From assembly GCA_937901455.1 (NCBI GenBank), contig CALDIA010000157.1, positions 1-34,995 of the forward strand: 34,995 bases of DNA. The letters are read 5' to 3'. The notes beneath the pieces were generated by a model, which searched no databases, was not told the origin of the DNA, and saw nothing but the letters and a program-made list of their open reading frames with translations. This DNA comes from an uncultured Bacteroidales bacterium. Its GTDB lineage: Bacteria > Bacteroidota > Bacteroidia > Bacteroidales > WCHB1-69. Of the stretch, positions 24,951-33,604 are shown in pieces. Positions within the stretch are counted from its first letter, which is position 1. Every line of letters starts with the position of its first letter. A program made the position numbers and the translations under genes.

Positions 24951-26165
24951 ATGAAAGACCTTTTATTGAAACGCTTTTCCAAGTACATTTCCTACGCCAC
25001 CACTTCAGATGAGAACTCTACCTCCTATCCCTCTACTCAAGCCCTTATGGACTTTGCCGATGTGATGGTGGAGGAACTCAAGAGCATTGGCATGCAGGAG
25101 GTTCATAAAGACGAATATGGCTATGTGACGGCTCTACTGCCCGCCAATACCGACAGTCAAGAACCCACCATCGGATTCATCGCTCACCTGGACACCGCCC
25201 CCGACATGCCTGGCATCAGCACACCCATCATCATCCCGAATTATGACGGTAAAGACATTATGCTTGATGCGGAAACCAACACCGCTTTGACACTGGCCGA
25301 TTTTCCCGAAATGGCTGACTACAAAGGCCAAACTATGTTAGTAACCGACGGCAAACATTTGCTCGGAGCTGATGACAAGGCCGGTGTGGCGGAGATCATC
25401 TGCGCTATGGAGTACCTGATCCAACATCCCGAAATCAAACACGGTCCCCTCAAAGTTGCCTTCACCCCCGATGAGGAGATTGGCCAAGGTGTCAAATATT
25501 TCGACACTGCCAAATTCGGCTGCGATTTCGCCTACACCATGGACGGCGGAGCCATCGGTGAACTGGAATACGAGAACTTCAATGCGGCAGGCGCGACTAT
25601 CCGCATCCAGGGGCGTAACATCCACCCGGGCTATGCCAAGAACAAGATGGTGAACGCCCAGCTCATCGCTATGGAGCTCAACGCCATGCTGCCGGAGGCT
25701 GAGCGCCCCCAACACACCCAAGATTACGAAGGTTTCTTCCTCCTCACCCGCATCGACGGCACCGTGGAAGAGTGCAAGATGAGCTACATCATCCGCGACC
25801 ACGACCGCACCAAATTTGAGGAGAAAAAGAAACTGATGCAACAGATCGTCGATTTCCTCAACCAGAAATACGGCCAGCGCATCTCTTGCGAGATCAAAGA
25901 CCAGTATTACAACATGCGCGAGAAGGTGGAGCCCGTCTTCTACGTGGTGGAACGCGCTATCAAGGCCATTACCGACGCCGGTGTGAAACCGCTGGTACAG
26001 CCCATCCGCGGCGGCACTGACGGTGCCAACCTCTCTTTCCGCAACCTGCCCTGCCCCAATATCTTCGCCGGCGGCCACAACTTCCACGGCAAATACGAAT
26101 ATGTGCCCCTGGAGTCCATGGTGAAGGCTACTGAAGTTATCCTCAACATCGCCAAACTTCAATAG
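24951..26165 (+). CDS. pepT: Peptidase T (tripeptide aminopeptidase)
   Basis: Cytoplasmic dizinc M20-family enzyme of 404 aa removing the N-terminal residue from tripeptides. Metal and catalytic residues are visible in order: H79 and D81 in IAHLDTAPD, the bridging Asp in LGADDKAGVAE, the catalytic Glu pair in TPDEEIGQG, Asp in YTMDGGAIGE, and His in GGHNFHGKYEY near the end. RGGTDGANLS is a family signature. Length is typical. Confidence 0.95.
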   Translation: MKDLLLKRFSKYISYATTSDENSTSYPSTQALMDFADVMVEELKSIGMQEVHKDEYGYVTALLPANTDSQEPTIGFIAHLDTAPDMPGISTPIIIPNYDGKDIMLDAETNTALTLADFPEMADYKGQTMLVTDGKHLLGADDKAGVAEIICAMEYLIQHPEIKHGPLKVAFTPDEEIGQGVKYFDTAKFGCDFAYTMDGGAIGELEYENFNAAGATIRIQGRNIHPGYAKNKMVNAQLIAMELNAMLPEAERPQHTQDYEGFFLLTRIDGTVEECKMSYIIRDHDRTKFEEKKKLMQQIVDFLNQKYGQRISCEIKDQYYNMREKVEPVFYVVERAIKAITDAGVKPLVQPIRGGTDGANLSFRNLPCPNIFAGGHNFHGKYEYVPLESMVKATEVILNIAKLQ

Positions 26166-26194
26166 AAACTATCAATATTTGGATTATCAACCTT

Positions 26195-26226
26195 GTAGAG
26201 ACGCAAATCATTGCGTCTCTACTTTG
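26195..26226 (+). terminator. Perfect 12-bp hairpin, terminator-like and possibly a dispersed repeat
   Basis: GTAGAGACGCAA (26195-26206), loop ATCA, TTGCGTCTCTAC (26211-26222), then TTTG. The short T tail makes termination plausible but weak. Hairpins with GTAGAGACGC arms are, to my knowledge, repeated in intergenic spaces of some Bacteroidota genomes. Confidence 0.55.
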
Positions 26227-26258
26227 CATTATATGGGGTGGCATATTTGAAAAAAATG

Positions 26259-26266
26259 TAGTTTTG
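26259..26266 (+). promoter_or_regulatory. Possible -7 promoter element of miaB
   Basis: TAGTTTTG matches TAnnTTTG but ends only 5 bases before the ATG, implying a leaderless or nearly leaderless transcript. No -33 element is at the right distance. Confidence 0.35.
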
Positions 26267-26271
26267 CCGCT

Positions 26272-27579
26272 ATGAAAAAATTATACATTGAAACCTACGG
26301 ATGCCAAATGAACTTTGCTGACAGCGAGGTAGTTGCATCCATCTTAAAAGATACTTTCGACCTGACAAAAACGATAGAGGAGGCAGACCTGATCCTAATC
26401 AACACCTGTTCCATCCGCGACAAAGCGGAACAGCGCATTCACAAACGCCTGACAGAGCTTGAAGCCTTGAAAAAACACCATCATGGTCTCCAAATTGGAC
26501 TGTTGGGATGTATGGCCGAGCGTATGAAAGAAGAACTGCTGGCAACAGAACCCGTACTGGACTTTATTGCAGGACCTGACGCCTACCGCTCCCTGCCTGA
26601 GCTAATAGAGAAGTCTTCAGAAGGTGAAACACAATTCAATGTATTACTCTCCACAGATGAAACTTACGATGATGTTATGCCTGTGCGCTATGATACCAAT
26701 GGGATATCCGCCTATATCTCCATCATGCGGGGCTGCAACAATTTTTGTTCCTATTGCGTAGTGCCCTATACCCGTGGTCGTGAACGAAGCCGAGATCCTA
26801 AAACTATTCTGGCAGAAGCCGAAGACTTGATACAAAAGGGCTTTAAGGAGGTCACACTGTTGGGCCAAAACGTCAACTCCTACCACTGGCAAGAGAACGG
26901 CGTGACTGTCTCCTTTGCCCGGCTGATGGAGATGGTAGCGCAACTGTCGCCAACACTGAGAGTACGTTTTGCAACCTCCCACCCCAAAGACATCTCTGAT
27001 GAGCTCTTAGAAACCATGGCTCGCTATGACAATATCTGCAAATATATTCACCTGCCCGTGCAGTCGGGAAGCAATCAAGTGCTTAAGAAGATGAATCGCG
27101 TCTATACCCGCGAGTACTACCTGGAGCGTGTGCGCAAAATCCGGGAGCTGATGCCCGACTGCGCCATCTCCACTGACATCATTGCCGGATTCTGCGGTGA
27201 GACGCTGGAAGACCACCTGCAGACCCTCTCCATTATGCGGGAGGTAGGCTACGAATATGCCTACATGTTCAAATACTCCGAACGCGGAGGCACCATGTCT
27301 GCCAAACGCTTTAAAGACGATATCCCCGACGAGGAAAAGACCCGCCGATTGGAAGAGATCATCGCCTTGCAGGGCGAACTGTCCCACGAGAGCAACCTCC
27401 GCGATGTGGGCAAAACCTTCACTATACTTGTAGAGGGTGTCTCCAAACGCTCCCCGGAATACCTGTACGGCCGCAACAGCCAGAACAAAGTCATCATCTT
27501 CCCGAAAGAGAACCATCAAATCGGGGAATATATCGAGGTCACCGTGACCCGTTGCACTCCCGCGACCTTGTTTGCGTAA
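26272..27579 (+). CDS. miaB: tRNA-2-methylthio-N6-isopentenyladenosine37 synthase MiaB
   Basis: Radical SAM methylthiotransferase of 435 aa that adds the 2-methylthio group to i6A37 of tRNAs reading U-starting codons. The N-terminal cluster cysteines are C11 (TYGCQMN), C46 (NTCSIR) and C80 (LLGCMAERM). The radical SAM cysteines are C155, C159 and C162 (RGCNNFCSYC). The SAM domain continues with GQNVNSY and HLPVQSGS. A TRAM RNA-binding domain closes the protein (about 375-435). CSIRDKAE and CNNFCSYCVVPYTRGRERSR favour MiaB over RimO or MtaB. Confidence 0.95.
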   Translation: MKKLYIETYGCQMNFADSEVVASILKDTFDLTKTIEEADLILINTCSIRDKAEQRIHKRLTELEALKKHHHGLQIGLLGCMAERMKEELLATEPVLDFIAGPDAYRSLPELIEKSSEGETQFNVLLSTDETYDDVMPVRYDTNGISAYISIMRGCNNFCSYCVVPYTRGRERSRDPKTILAEAEDLIQKGFKEVTLLGQNVNSYHWQENGVTVSFARLMEMVAQLSPTLRVRFATSHPKDISDELLETMARYDNICKYIHLPVQSGSNQVLKKMNRVYTREYYLERVRKIRELMPDCAISTDIIAGFCGETLEDHLQTLSIMREVGYEYAYMFKYSERGGTMSAKRFKDDIPDEEKTRRLEEIIALQGELSHESNLRDVGKTFTILVEGVSKRSPEYLYGRNSQNKVIIFPKENHQIGEYIEVTVTRCTPATLFA

Positions 27580-27641
27580 GTATGCATTTTTTTTCAATTG
27601 ATAATATTTGGACAATGTTCTTAATTTATTGAAGTATTTCA

Positions 27642-27649
27642 TACTTTTG
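27642..27649 (+). promoter_or_regulatory. -7 promoter element of mutS2
   Basis: TACTTTTG matches TAnnTTTG, 49 bases before the ATG. No clear -33 element is seen. The remaining miaB-mutS2 spacer is AT-rich with nothing else recognised. Confidence 0.4.
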
Positions 27650-27698
27650 GGCGTACAGAGCGGATGGAAATTTCATTAACAACCACTAAATTAACGGT

Positions 27699-30173
27699 AT
27701 GCTATACCCTGACACTTTTGAAGAGAAGATCGGTTTTGACCTCGTGCGGGCGCACGTGAAGGCGCACTGCCTCTCACCCATGGGCACGGAAAGAGTGGAC
27801 AAACTCACGATGATGACCTCATTAGAGGAGATCATGCCACAATTAGAGATGACCGAGGAGTTTCGTCAGTTGTTGCTTTTTGATGAGCCCTTTCCGGCAC
27901 AAGACTATTACGACCTCCGTGCCGAACTGAAACGCCTACAGATTGAGGGTACCTATATCGAGTCGGAAACGCTGGCCCAACTCCGCGCTTTCATCAATAC
28001 GATGACCAACATCTACGTCTATCTGAAGGTTAGGCATGAATCGGAAAGATACCCGCTCTTGTGGGGTCTCTGCGAGGAGATGCCCATCCAGCGCGAGCTG
28101 ACCGCCGCCTTCAACCGTATTCTGGACGAAAAGGGACAGATTCGTGACAACGCTTCCGATGAACTTAGCCGCATCAAGAGTGAAATCAATCGTATCTCAC
28201 AAGCGGCTGACCGGCAGATTCGAAAAATCCTGAACATGGCTAAACAAGACGGCCTGGTGAAGGAAGATGCCGAAATGACGGTCCGCAACGGACGGCTCTG
28301 TATCCCCGTGACGGCCCAGTTCAAGCGCCGCCTCAAAGGCTTCATCCACGACGAGTCGGCCACGGGTCAGACAGTCTTCATCGAACCGGCGGAGGTCTTC
28401 GATGCCAACAACGAGCTCCGCGACCTGCAGAATGCCGAGCAGCGCGAGATTATCCGCATCCTTACCGAGCTCACCGACCGACTCCGCCCCGCCATCCCCG
28501 AACTGCTGGAAGCTCAGCAACTATTAGGGTGCTACGATTTTCTGCGCGCCAAGGCACAGTTCGCCATCGACATAGAGGCCGCCCTTCCCCATATCTCCAA
28601 CTACCCCCGTATAGAGTGGCAACAGGCCATCCATCCACTACTGTATCTGACCCTGAAGAAAAGCGGCAAGAAGGTGATACCCCTCAATATCACCCTTACT
28701 ACCGAGCAACGCATCCTGCTTATCTCAGGACCTAATGCCGGCGGCAAGTCCGTGTGCCTCAAGTGCGTGGGTCTCCTGCAGTACATGATGCAGTGCGGAC
28801 TCCTCGTCTCCATGCAGAGCACCTCCGACATGGGTATTTTCCAGCATATCTTTATTGATATCGGTGATGAGCAGTCTATCGAAAACGACTTGAGCACCTA
28901 CAGCTCCCACCTCTCCAACCTGAAGGTGATGGAAGACAATTTAGACGGGCAGTCGTTGTTCCTCATTGACGAGTTCGGATCTGGCACGGAGCCCACCTTG
29001 GGCGGCGCCTTGGCGGAAGCCATCTTGGAAAGCTATTACGATCATCAGGCTTTCGGTATTATCACCACCCATTACGGTAACCTCAAGATGTTCCCCGACT
29101 CCCATTCCGAAGCCGTCAACGGAGCCATGCTGTACAATACGCAAGAGCTTCGGCCGCTTTATCAACTCAAAATCGGCAACCCGGGAAGTTCCTTCACCTA
29201 CGAAATAGCCCGTCATATTGGTCTGCGCGACGAGATCATCCAAAATGCCATCCAGAAGTCGGGTACGGCGCAGATCGACTATGAGCGCAAGCTGGAAGAG
29301 ATAGAGACCATGCGGCTGGAAACTGAAAAGATGCTCAAGACCGTCCACGCCGCTGACGACCAGTTGGCGGAAATGATTGGTGAATATGCCGATAAGTTCA
29401 CCGCCCTGGATAAACAACGTAAGGAGATCCTGCAGAAGGCCAAAAACCAGGCCAATATCATCGTGGAGAGTGCCAACAAGGTCATTGAGAAGACCATCCG
29501 CGACATCAAAGAGGCCAAGGCCGAGGCCGAAAAAACCAAGGCGGCGCGACAGAATGTGTCAACACTGAAGAAAGAGTTAGACAAAGAGATAGAATCCATT
29601 GAGCACGAAGAGATCCTCAAACCATTGGTGCCGATCAAGGTAAAGAACAAGAAGCCAAAAGAGCGGAAGATGGAGGTGGTCGCAGATGAGAAACCCATCG
29701 TGGTAGGTGATTCTGTTTTCATGGCCGACATGCAGATTACGGGAGAGGTATTGAAGATACAGGGTGGCGAGGCCACCATCACCTTTAATGGCATTACCCT
29801 CAAGACCGATTTAAACAAGTTGGTGAAGATCAGCAAGAAAGAGGCACGCGAGGTGCAGCGTGGCCATGTGGTTCGCTATAATGAAGGAACCTTGGCCGAT
29901 GCCATGAACAAAAAATTGTCGGCCTTCAGCACCACCTTGGACGTGCGGGGACAGCGTGCCGACGAGATGGCGGATGCCGTATCCGACTATCTCGACGAAG
30001 CCACCATCTTGAACATCCGTAATGTGCGCATTCTGCATGGCAAGGGCAATGGCATCTTGCGCAATGTGGTACGCCAACTCCTCGCCAAGCGCAAAGACGT
30101 GGCCAGCTTCAACGATGAGATTCTCGAACTCGGAGGCAGCGGCATCACGGTGGTGGAACTTCGGAGGAGTTGA
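27699..30173 (+). CDS. mutS2: Endonuclease MutS2
   Basis: MutS-family ATPase of 824 aa lacking the mismatch-recognition domain, known to suppress homologous recombination or rescue collided ribosomes depending on species. The core helical and clamp regions lead to the ATPase domain with Walker A G344-P-N-A-G-G-K-S351, Walker B SLFLIDEFGSGTEP and the signature near TYSSHLSNLK. A long charged coiled coil (about 520-650) follows. The C-terminal Smr nuclease domain (about 745-824) has LDVRG and HGKGNG. All parts are present. No terminator follows; the sequence passes into the repeat region. Confidence 0.95.
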   Translation: MLYPDTFEEKIGFDLVRAHVKAHCLSPMGTERVDKLTMMTSLEEIMPQLEMTEEFRQLLLFDEPFPAQDYYDLRAELKRLQIEGTYIESETLAQLRAFINTMTNIYVYLKVRHESERYPLLWGLCEEMPIQRELTAAFNRILDEKGQIRDNASDELSRIKSEINRISQAADRQIRKILNMAKQDGLVKEDAEMTVRNGRLCIPVTAQFKRRLKGFIHDESATGQTVFIEPAEVFDANNELRDLQNAEQREIIRILTELTDRLRPAIPELLEAQQLLGCYDFLRAKAQFAIDIEAALPHISNYPRIEWQQAIHPLLYLTLKKSGKKVIPLNITLTTEQRILLISGPNAGGKSVCLKCVGLLQYMMQCGLLVSMQSTSDMGIFQHIFIDIGDEQSIENDLSTYSSHLSNLKVMEDNLDGQSLFLIDEFGSGTEPTLGGALAEAILESYYDHQAFGIITTHYGNLKMFPDSHSEAVNGAMLYNTQELRPLYQLKIGNPGSSFTYEIARHIGLRDEIIQNAIQKSGTAQIDYERKLEEIETMRLETEKMLKTVHAADDQLAEMIGEYADKFTALDKQRKEILQKAKNQANIIVESANKVIEKTIRDIKEAKAEAEKTKAARQNVSTLKKELDKEIESIEHEEILKPLVPIKVKNKKPKERKMEVVADEKPIVVGDSVFMADMQITGEVLKIQGGEATITFNGITLKTDLNKLVKISKKEAREVQRGHVVRYNEGTLADAMNKKLSAFSTTLDVRGQRADEMADAVSDYLDEATILNIRNVRILHGKGNGILRNVVRQLLAKRKDVASFNDEILELGGSGITVVELRRS

Positions 30174-30256
30174 AAATGGAAAATTAAGGGGGAATGAACA
30201 AAGAAGTTAAGATACTAAGGCGTTAAGGCAGGGAATGGTCATGGTTAGGCTCCGCC

Positions 30257-30345
30257 GTGTCCCGGAGGGACACAATCTCAATAGCCCCACACAAGCGCAG
30301 CGCAGTGTGGGGCCTATCATACAAGCGCAGCGCAGGAGCGTAGTG
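30257..30345 (+). repeat. Cluster of hairpins and a 14-bp direct repeat
   Basis: GTGTCCC-GGA-GGGACAC (30257-30273) is a perfect hairpin. CCCCACAC (30285-30292) pairs with GTGTGGGG (30305-30312) around a 12-base GC-rich loop. CAAGCGCAGCGCAG occurs at 30292-30305 and again at 30322-30335. The block looks like a palindromic intergenic repeat of the REP/BIME kind, lying between mutS2 and the transposase remnants. Confidence 0.65.
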
Positions 30346-30348
30346 TGG

Positions 30349-30462
30349 AGAGGAGGATGTGCCAACGAGAACATGAATGGCCTCATCAGACAGTATTTAC
30401 CCAAAGGAACCTCTTTTGAGAATCTTACGGATGATGATATTCGACTGTACAAAACAAGTTAA
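30349..30462 (+). pseudogene. IS30-type transposase, C-terminal fragment
   Basis: About 30 residues, ANENMNGLIRQYLPKGTSF then ENLTDDDI, match the conserved block near the C-terminal end of IS30-family transposases (NENxNGLIRQYxPKGT). The upstream catalytic part is absent and replaced by the hairpin repeats. The usual following segment (VQDKLNNRPR) is also absent, because the sequence joins the IS4-type remnant. The open frame begins at 30235 only by chance through the repeat. Non-functional. Confidence 0.75.
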
Positions 30463-31435
30463 ATAATAAACAGCAAGAGTTTCTCAATCCTCCTCAAGTC
30501 CGTGAGATGCGTGTCCTCGATGTTGAAGCCCGCGCTTTTCATCGCCTTGAACATCGTCTCTATCTGCCAGCGCCGCTTGTAGGCATCCAGACTCTCCTCC
30601 GGCTTGTTGTATGAGATGAGGACCTGCAGCTCCGGCCTGCCGTCTCGCCCCTTGACCCGGCTGGCGGACAGGTAGCAGGCCTGCCCGTTCACGTAGTGTA
30701 TTCCCTGGAGGGACATCCCCTGCCCGATCTTCAGCCCTTGGAACATCCAGTGTGCCTTGGCTCGGTCTCCTTTCCTTGGGTTGTCAACCCAGAAGTTCTC
30801 CCTGATGCGGATATGGTACCGTATGCCGCTGTCGTTGAGCCACTTCACCCATTGCTCGCCCACGAACTCGCGGTCTGCCAGCAGGCAGTCGATGCTCTCG
30901 GCCCCGAACAGACGGATGTAGCGCTGTAGTAGCTCTATCCGTTCCTTCGTGTTGGAGGTACCCTTCTTGGGCAGCATGTTGAACAGAAGCGGATAAGCCA
31001 CCCCGTCGTGCACCACGGCGAGCATGAATACATTGATGTCGGTGCTGCCGAACTGCCAGTTGGTCCTGTCTATGGCCAGGCAAAACGGGCCTTGTATGGG
31101 CGGCAGGCGGAAGATAACGCGCGCGATGAGGTCATGGTCAAGGTCAAATTCCGCGAAAATGCCGATTAAGTGAGCGCAATGCAAACTTGTTTGCATTGCC
31201 AAACGGTAGGCATTAGGGCGTAGCCAACACGCTGGATTCTCCGCAAACACGACGATGACTTCGCGGGCGAGTCGAAAACGGTTGACAAGAGGCTGAAGCA
31301 CACTGTTTTGGCCTTGCACAGGGCCACGATAAACAGCGATATGAGCTTGATGTGCGCCAGGTTGATGCTATTTGCTAAAAAAGCGCTCAACGTGTCGGAT
31401 AATTCATTACTTTTGCGGTCGTGATTGATTTTCAT
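30459..31435 (-). pseudogene. IS4-type transposase, truncated and interrupted
   Basis: The N-terminal part (start 31435, MKINHDRKSNELSDTLSAFL to SSSCLRRIQR) is in one frame and the catalytic part (FAEFDLDHDLIARVIF to DLRRIEKLLLFII) in another. The catalytic part keeps IDRTNWQFGS, LLADREFVGEQW and the YxxRWxIExMF block (YKRRWQIETMFKAMK), so the DDE residues appear present. Between the parts lies about 68 bp (31160-31227) of foreign palindromic sequence; removing it restores one frame. The usual C-terminal ~70-80 residues after IEKLL are missing at the junction with the IS30 fragment. Confidence 0.85.
31160..31227. repeat. 68-bp palindromic insertion in the IS4-type transposase
   Basis: The insert contains a near-perfect palindrome at about 31176-31199 (GCAATGCAAAC, two-base spacer, GTTTGCATTGC). 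AA lies on both sides (31158-31159 and 31226-31227), which could be a 2-bp duplication. Its length is not a multiple of three, and excision joins RRIQR to FAEFDLDHD in frame. It may be a small non-autonomous palindromic element. Confidence 0.65.
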
Positions 31436-31607
31436 AGCGGCAGGATTGTGGAAGATTTTTGCCTTTAAATTATTGAAATTCAATCACTTTATCAAGAATA
31501 AAACAAAAAAGTTACCAACAAAATTTGTTGATAACTCGCTAAACATAAACAAGTTAGACTAAATTTTCAAATTTTTGTCATATACTAAACCCAAAAACAA
31601 CAAAACA

Positions 31608-32491
31608 ATGAAAAAGAGAGCAACACTTTTGTTTTTAAGCCTGCTGTTGGCGGGTGCTACGGGTGCGGTGCGGGCGCAGGAAACACCTGCTTCCCAAAAC
31701 AAACAGTGGCATATTGTTAAATATGATTTCGGGTACTATACATGTTCAGACATCTTCACTGGATCCGACACAACCATAAACGAATCTCCTGCCTCTCAAC
31801 TTTACGAAGACGGTAATTACGTCGGGGCATATTTCACGAATGATGACAAATGTTTTTTTGTGGATACTTTGGTAATACCACTCTTCTCTATGACTATGGG
31901 CTACAACCTGGAGACACCGTATTCTGGATTCCCGTATTAGATGCTTTTGGGGAAGATCTTTGTTTGTCTGTTGATAGTATTTCCACAACACAAATCAATG
32001 GAGATACTAAAAAAGTATTATTTTTCAAACCTCTCTCGGATGGTCTTTTCAACTTCATTCGAGAAATCTGGATTGAGGATGTTGGTAGTGTACATGGATT
32101 TTTGTACCCTACCCGATTTCGCTTGCTGGAGGTGGAAGCACAACAAAAATGCGACCTCACTTGTTTCTTTCAAGACAACGTTCTTTTTTGGATGAATCCG
32201 AATTACACAGAATGTGGTGTGAGCAGTGTTACAAAGCACGAAAAAGAGGGAGTGCTATTGTACCCCAATCCTGCATCGAATGTGTTGAACTTAGTTTTGC
32301 CCGAAAAGGTCGCTGTAGAGAATGTGTACTGCGATATTTTTGACATTCAGGGGAATCTGGTAAAGAAAGATGTGATTCCCAGTGGCACTCAAAAACAGAT
32401 TGACATATCCATACTGTTTGCAGGACAGTATTTAGTACGTTGTTATGATGCGTCCAAATTTAATCAAAGTGTCAAGTTTATAAAACAATAG
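31608..32491 (+). pseudogene. T9SS-sorted secreted protein, frameshifted at a T7 tract
   Basis: Signal peptide MKKRATLLFLSLLLAGATGAVRAQ starts the first frame, which runs to a stop at 31940. The second frame, open from about 31850, carries the rest: GNTTLLYDYGLQPGDTVFW, then a C-terminal T9SS sorting domain (YPNPASNVLNLVL to SVKFIKQ, roughly the last 75 residues). The frames meet at T7 (31853-31859); with eight T the reading is DDKCFFCGYFGNTTLLYDYG. The reconstructed protein is about 294 aa with no recognised catalytic domain. The truncated subtilisin-type gene starts 2 bases after the stop, so they formed an operon. Confidence 0.8.
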
Positions 32492-32493
32492 AT

Positions 32494-33030
32494 ATGAAAA
32501 AGGTATTGTCAATTATAGTGTTATTGTTTGTCGTTGGATTTGCTGCCGGTCAAATCTTGTCCGATGATAAAATATGGGTTACCTTTGCGGACACCGCAAC
32601 ATTGTTGTCGAGTGACAAAGCAACGACCAATACCAGTATCAATGACATATTAAACGAATATGACGTTACAAGCATAGCCCCATTGTTCCCATTTGCTAAA
32701 ACACCATTTTTGAGGCATACCTATGAGGTGACAACTCAAAAAGCAGAATCATTATATGTACGGATGTCTCGTGAAAAAGGTCTGTTCTCGCTCTGTGAGC
32801 GTGTATATGAGCCCCAACATCTTTACAATCCTTCTGACTGGATGTGGTATTATACGGTCTCCAATAATTTCACGGATGAATGGCTTTGGTATTTAGTAAA
32901 AATTCAGGCCGCTGACGCATGGGACATCACAAAGGGAGACCCAACCATAAAGATAGCGGTAGTTGATGACGGATTTGATTACCAACATCCAGAATTGCAG
33001 AGCAAAATAGATCCCCCTTATGATTTTTAG
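32494..33030 (+). pseudogene. Subtilisin-type (S8) protease, 3'-truncated by an IS-derived element
   Basis: 178 residues remain. A signal peptide (about 1-20) and a propeptide-like region are followed by WDITKGDPTIKIAVVDDGFDYQHPEL, the Asp block of the S8 catalytic triad. The His and Ser blocks are absent. The frame ends at a TAG whose T and A come from the flank and whose G is the first base of the element at 33030-33583. The rest of the gene does not reappear on the other side of the element. The product would be inactive. Confidence 0.82.
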
Positions 33031-33150
33031 GGAACTTCTAATTATTTCTCCCTGATTAACAGATTCTTATGGGAAAAAATCCGCCCTCGAAATCCCCGTT
33101 TCTGCCAATGTGCGACAGATGAACTTTTTACAAAAAATCTTTTGCAACCC

Positions 33151-33181
33151 TTTGTCATTCAAATAATTATTTGTATATTTG
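33151..33181 (+). promoter_or_regulatory. Promoter inside the deleted IS5-like element
   Basis: TTTG (33151-33154), 19 bases, TATATTTG (33174-33181): a full match to the Bacteroidota consensus, 19 bases before the residual transposase ATG. Confidence 0.65.
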
Positions 33182-33200
33182 CGGCAAATTTGAATGAGCG

Positions 33201-33413
33201 ATGATTCAGACCAAACAGGCATACAAGCAGCAAGGCAACGTCGGGCTTTTAGACAGCGACGAGACTATGGAAAAACTCAACAATCGGTTTTGCGCGGAAC
33301 GCGGCCTACAACACCCTGACAAACCTGGTTTACAACCTGTGCCGGTACGAGCAAGTGATGCGTCTTGGAATGAATTAGGCAATCGTGTGCAAATCAGATA
33401 TTTATACATATAA
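33201..33413 (+). pseudogene. Transposase remnant: N-terminus fused to out-of-frame C-terminus
   Basis: The ATG at 33201 opens MIQTKQAYKQQGNVGLLDSD and ETMEKLN, resembling N-termini of IS5-like transposases. From about 33294 another frame reads RNAAYNTLTNLVYNLCRYEQ and ends VMRLGMN at a stop near 33380, resembling their C-termini. Everything between, including the DDE core, is gone, so no transposase is made. Confidence 0.7.
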
Positions 33414-33604
33414 ATCAAAGGAAGTATGAAAAAAATGACGACAAGCTGCAACCTTTTGGACTTTTTGTGTCCTATGAATAGATAAAAGAATTAACTTTGC
33501 AGCGTTGTTTGCTTATCTTGATGTTTAACGGACTTTGCACCAAGGTCGGCGGCAGCGCGAAGAAGTAAAAAATAGAAGTCCCCTTATTTAAAATTCGTGC
33601 TACC

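Larger units (their letters stand above)
33030..33583 (+). mobile_element. Internally deleted IS5-like element (MITE-like), 554 bp
   Basis: The ends are inverted repeats: GGGAACTTCTA on the left and the reverse complement GGGGACTTCTA on the right. TTA flanks both ends (33027-33029, 33584-33586), fitting the TNA target duplication of IS5-family groups. The left ~85 bases resemble the sequence at 34905-34995, a second copy. Inside is a transposase start (33201 onward) joined directly to a transposase C-terminus, so most of the gene is deleted. The remaining 3' part (33381-33574) shows nothing else recognised. Confidence 0.75.

Noticed and set aside
25338..26162. Minus-strand frame of 274 codons opposite pepT
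   Set aside because: Shadow; pepT is supported by all its metal-site motifs.
30235..30360. A real small gene beginning at 30235
   Set aside because: The frame passes through hairpin repeats and only becomes recognisable at the IS30 fragment, so it is a chance opening.
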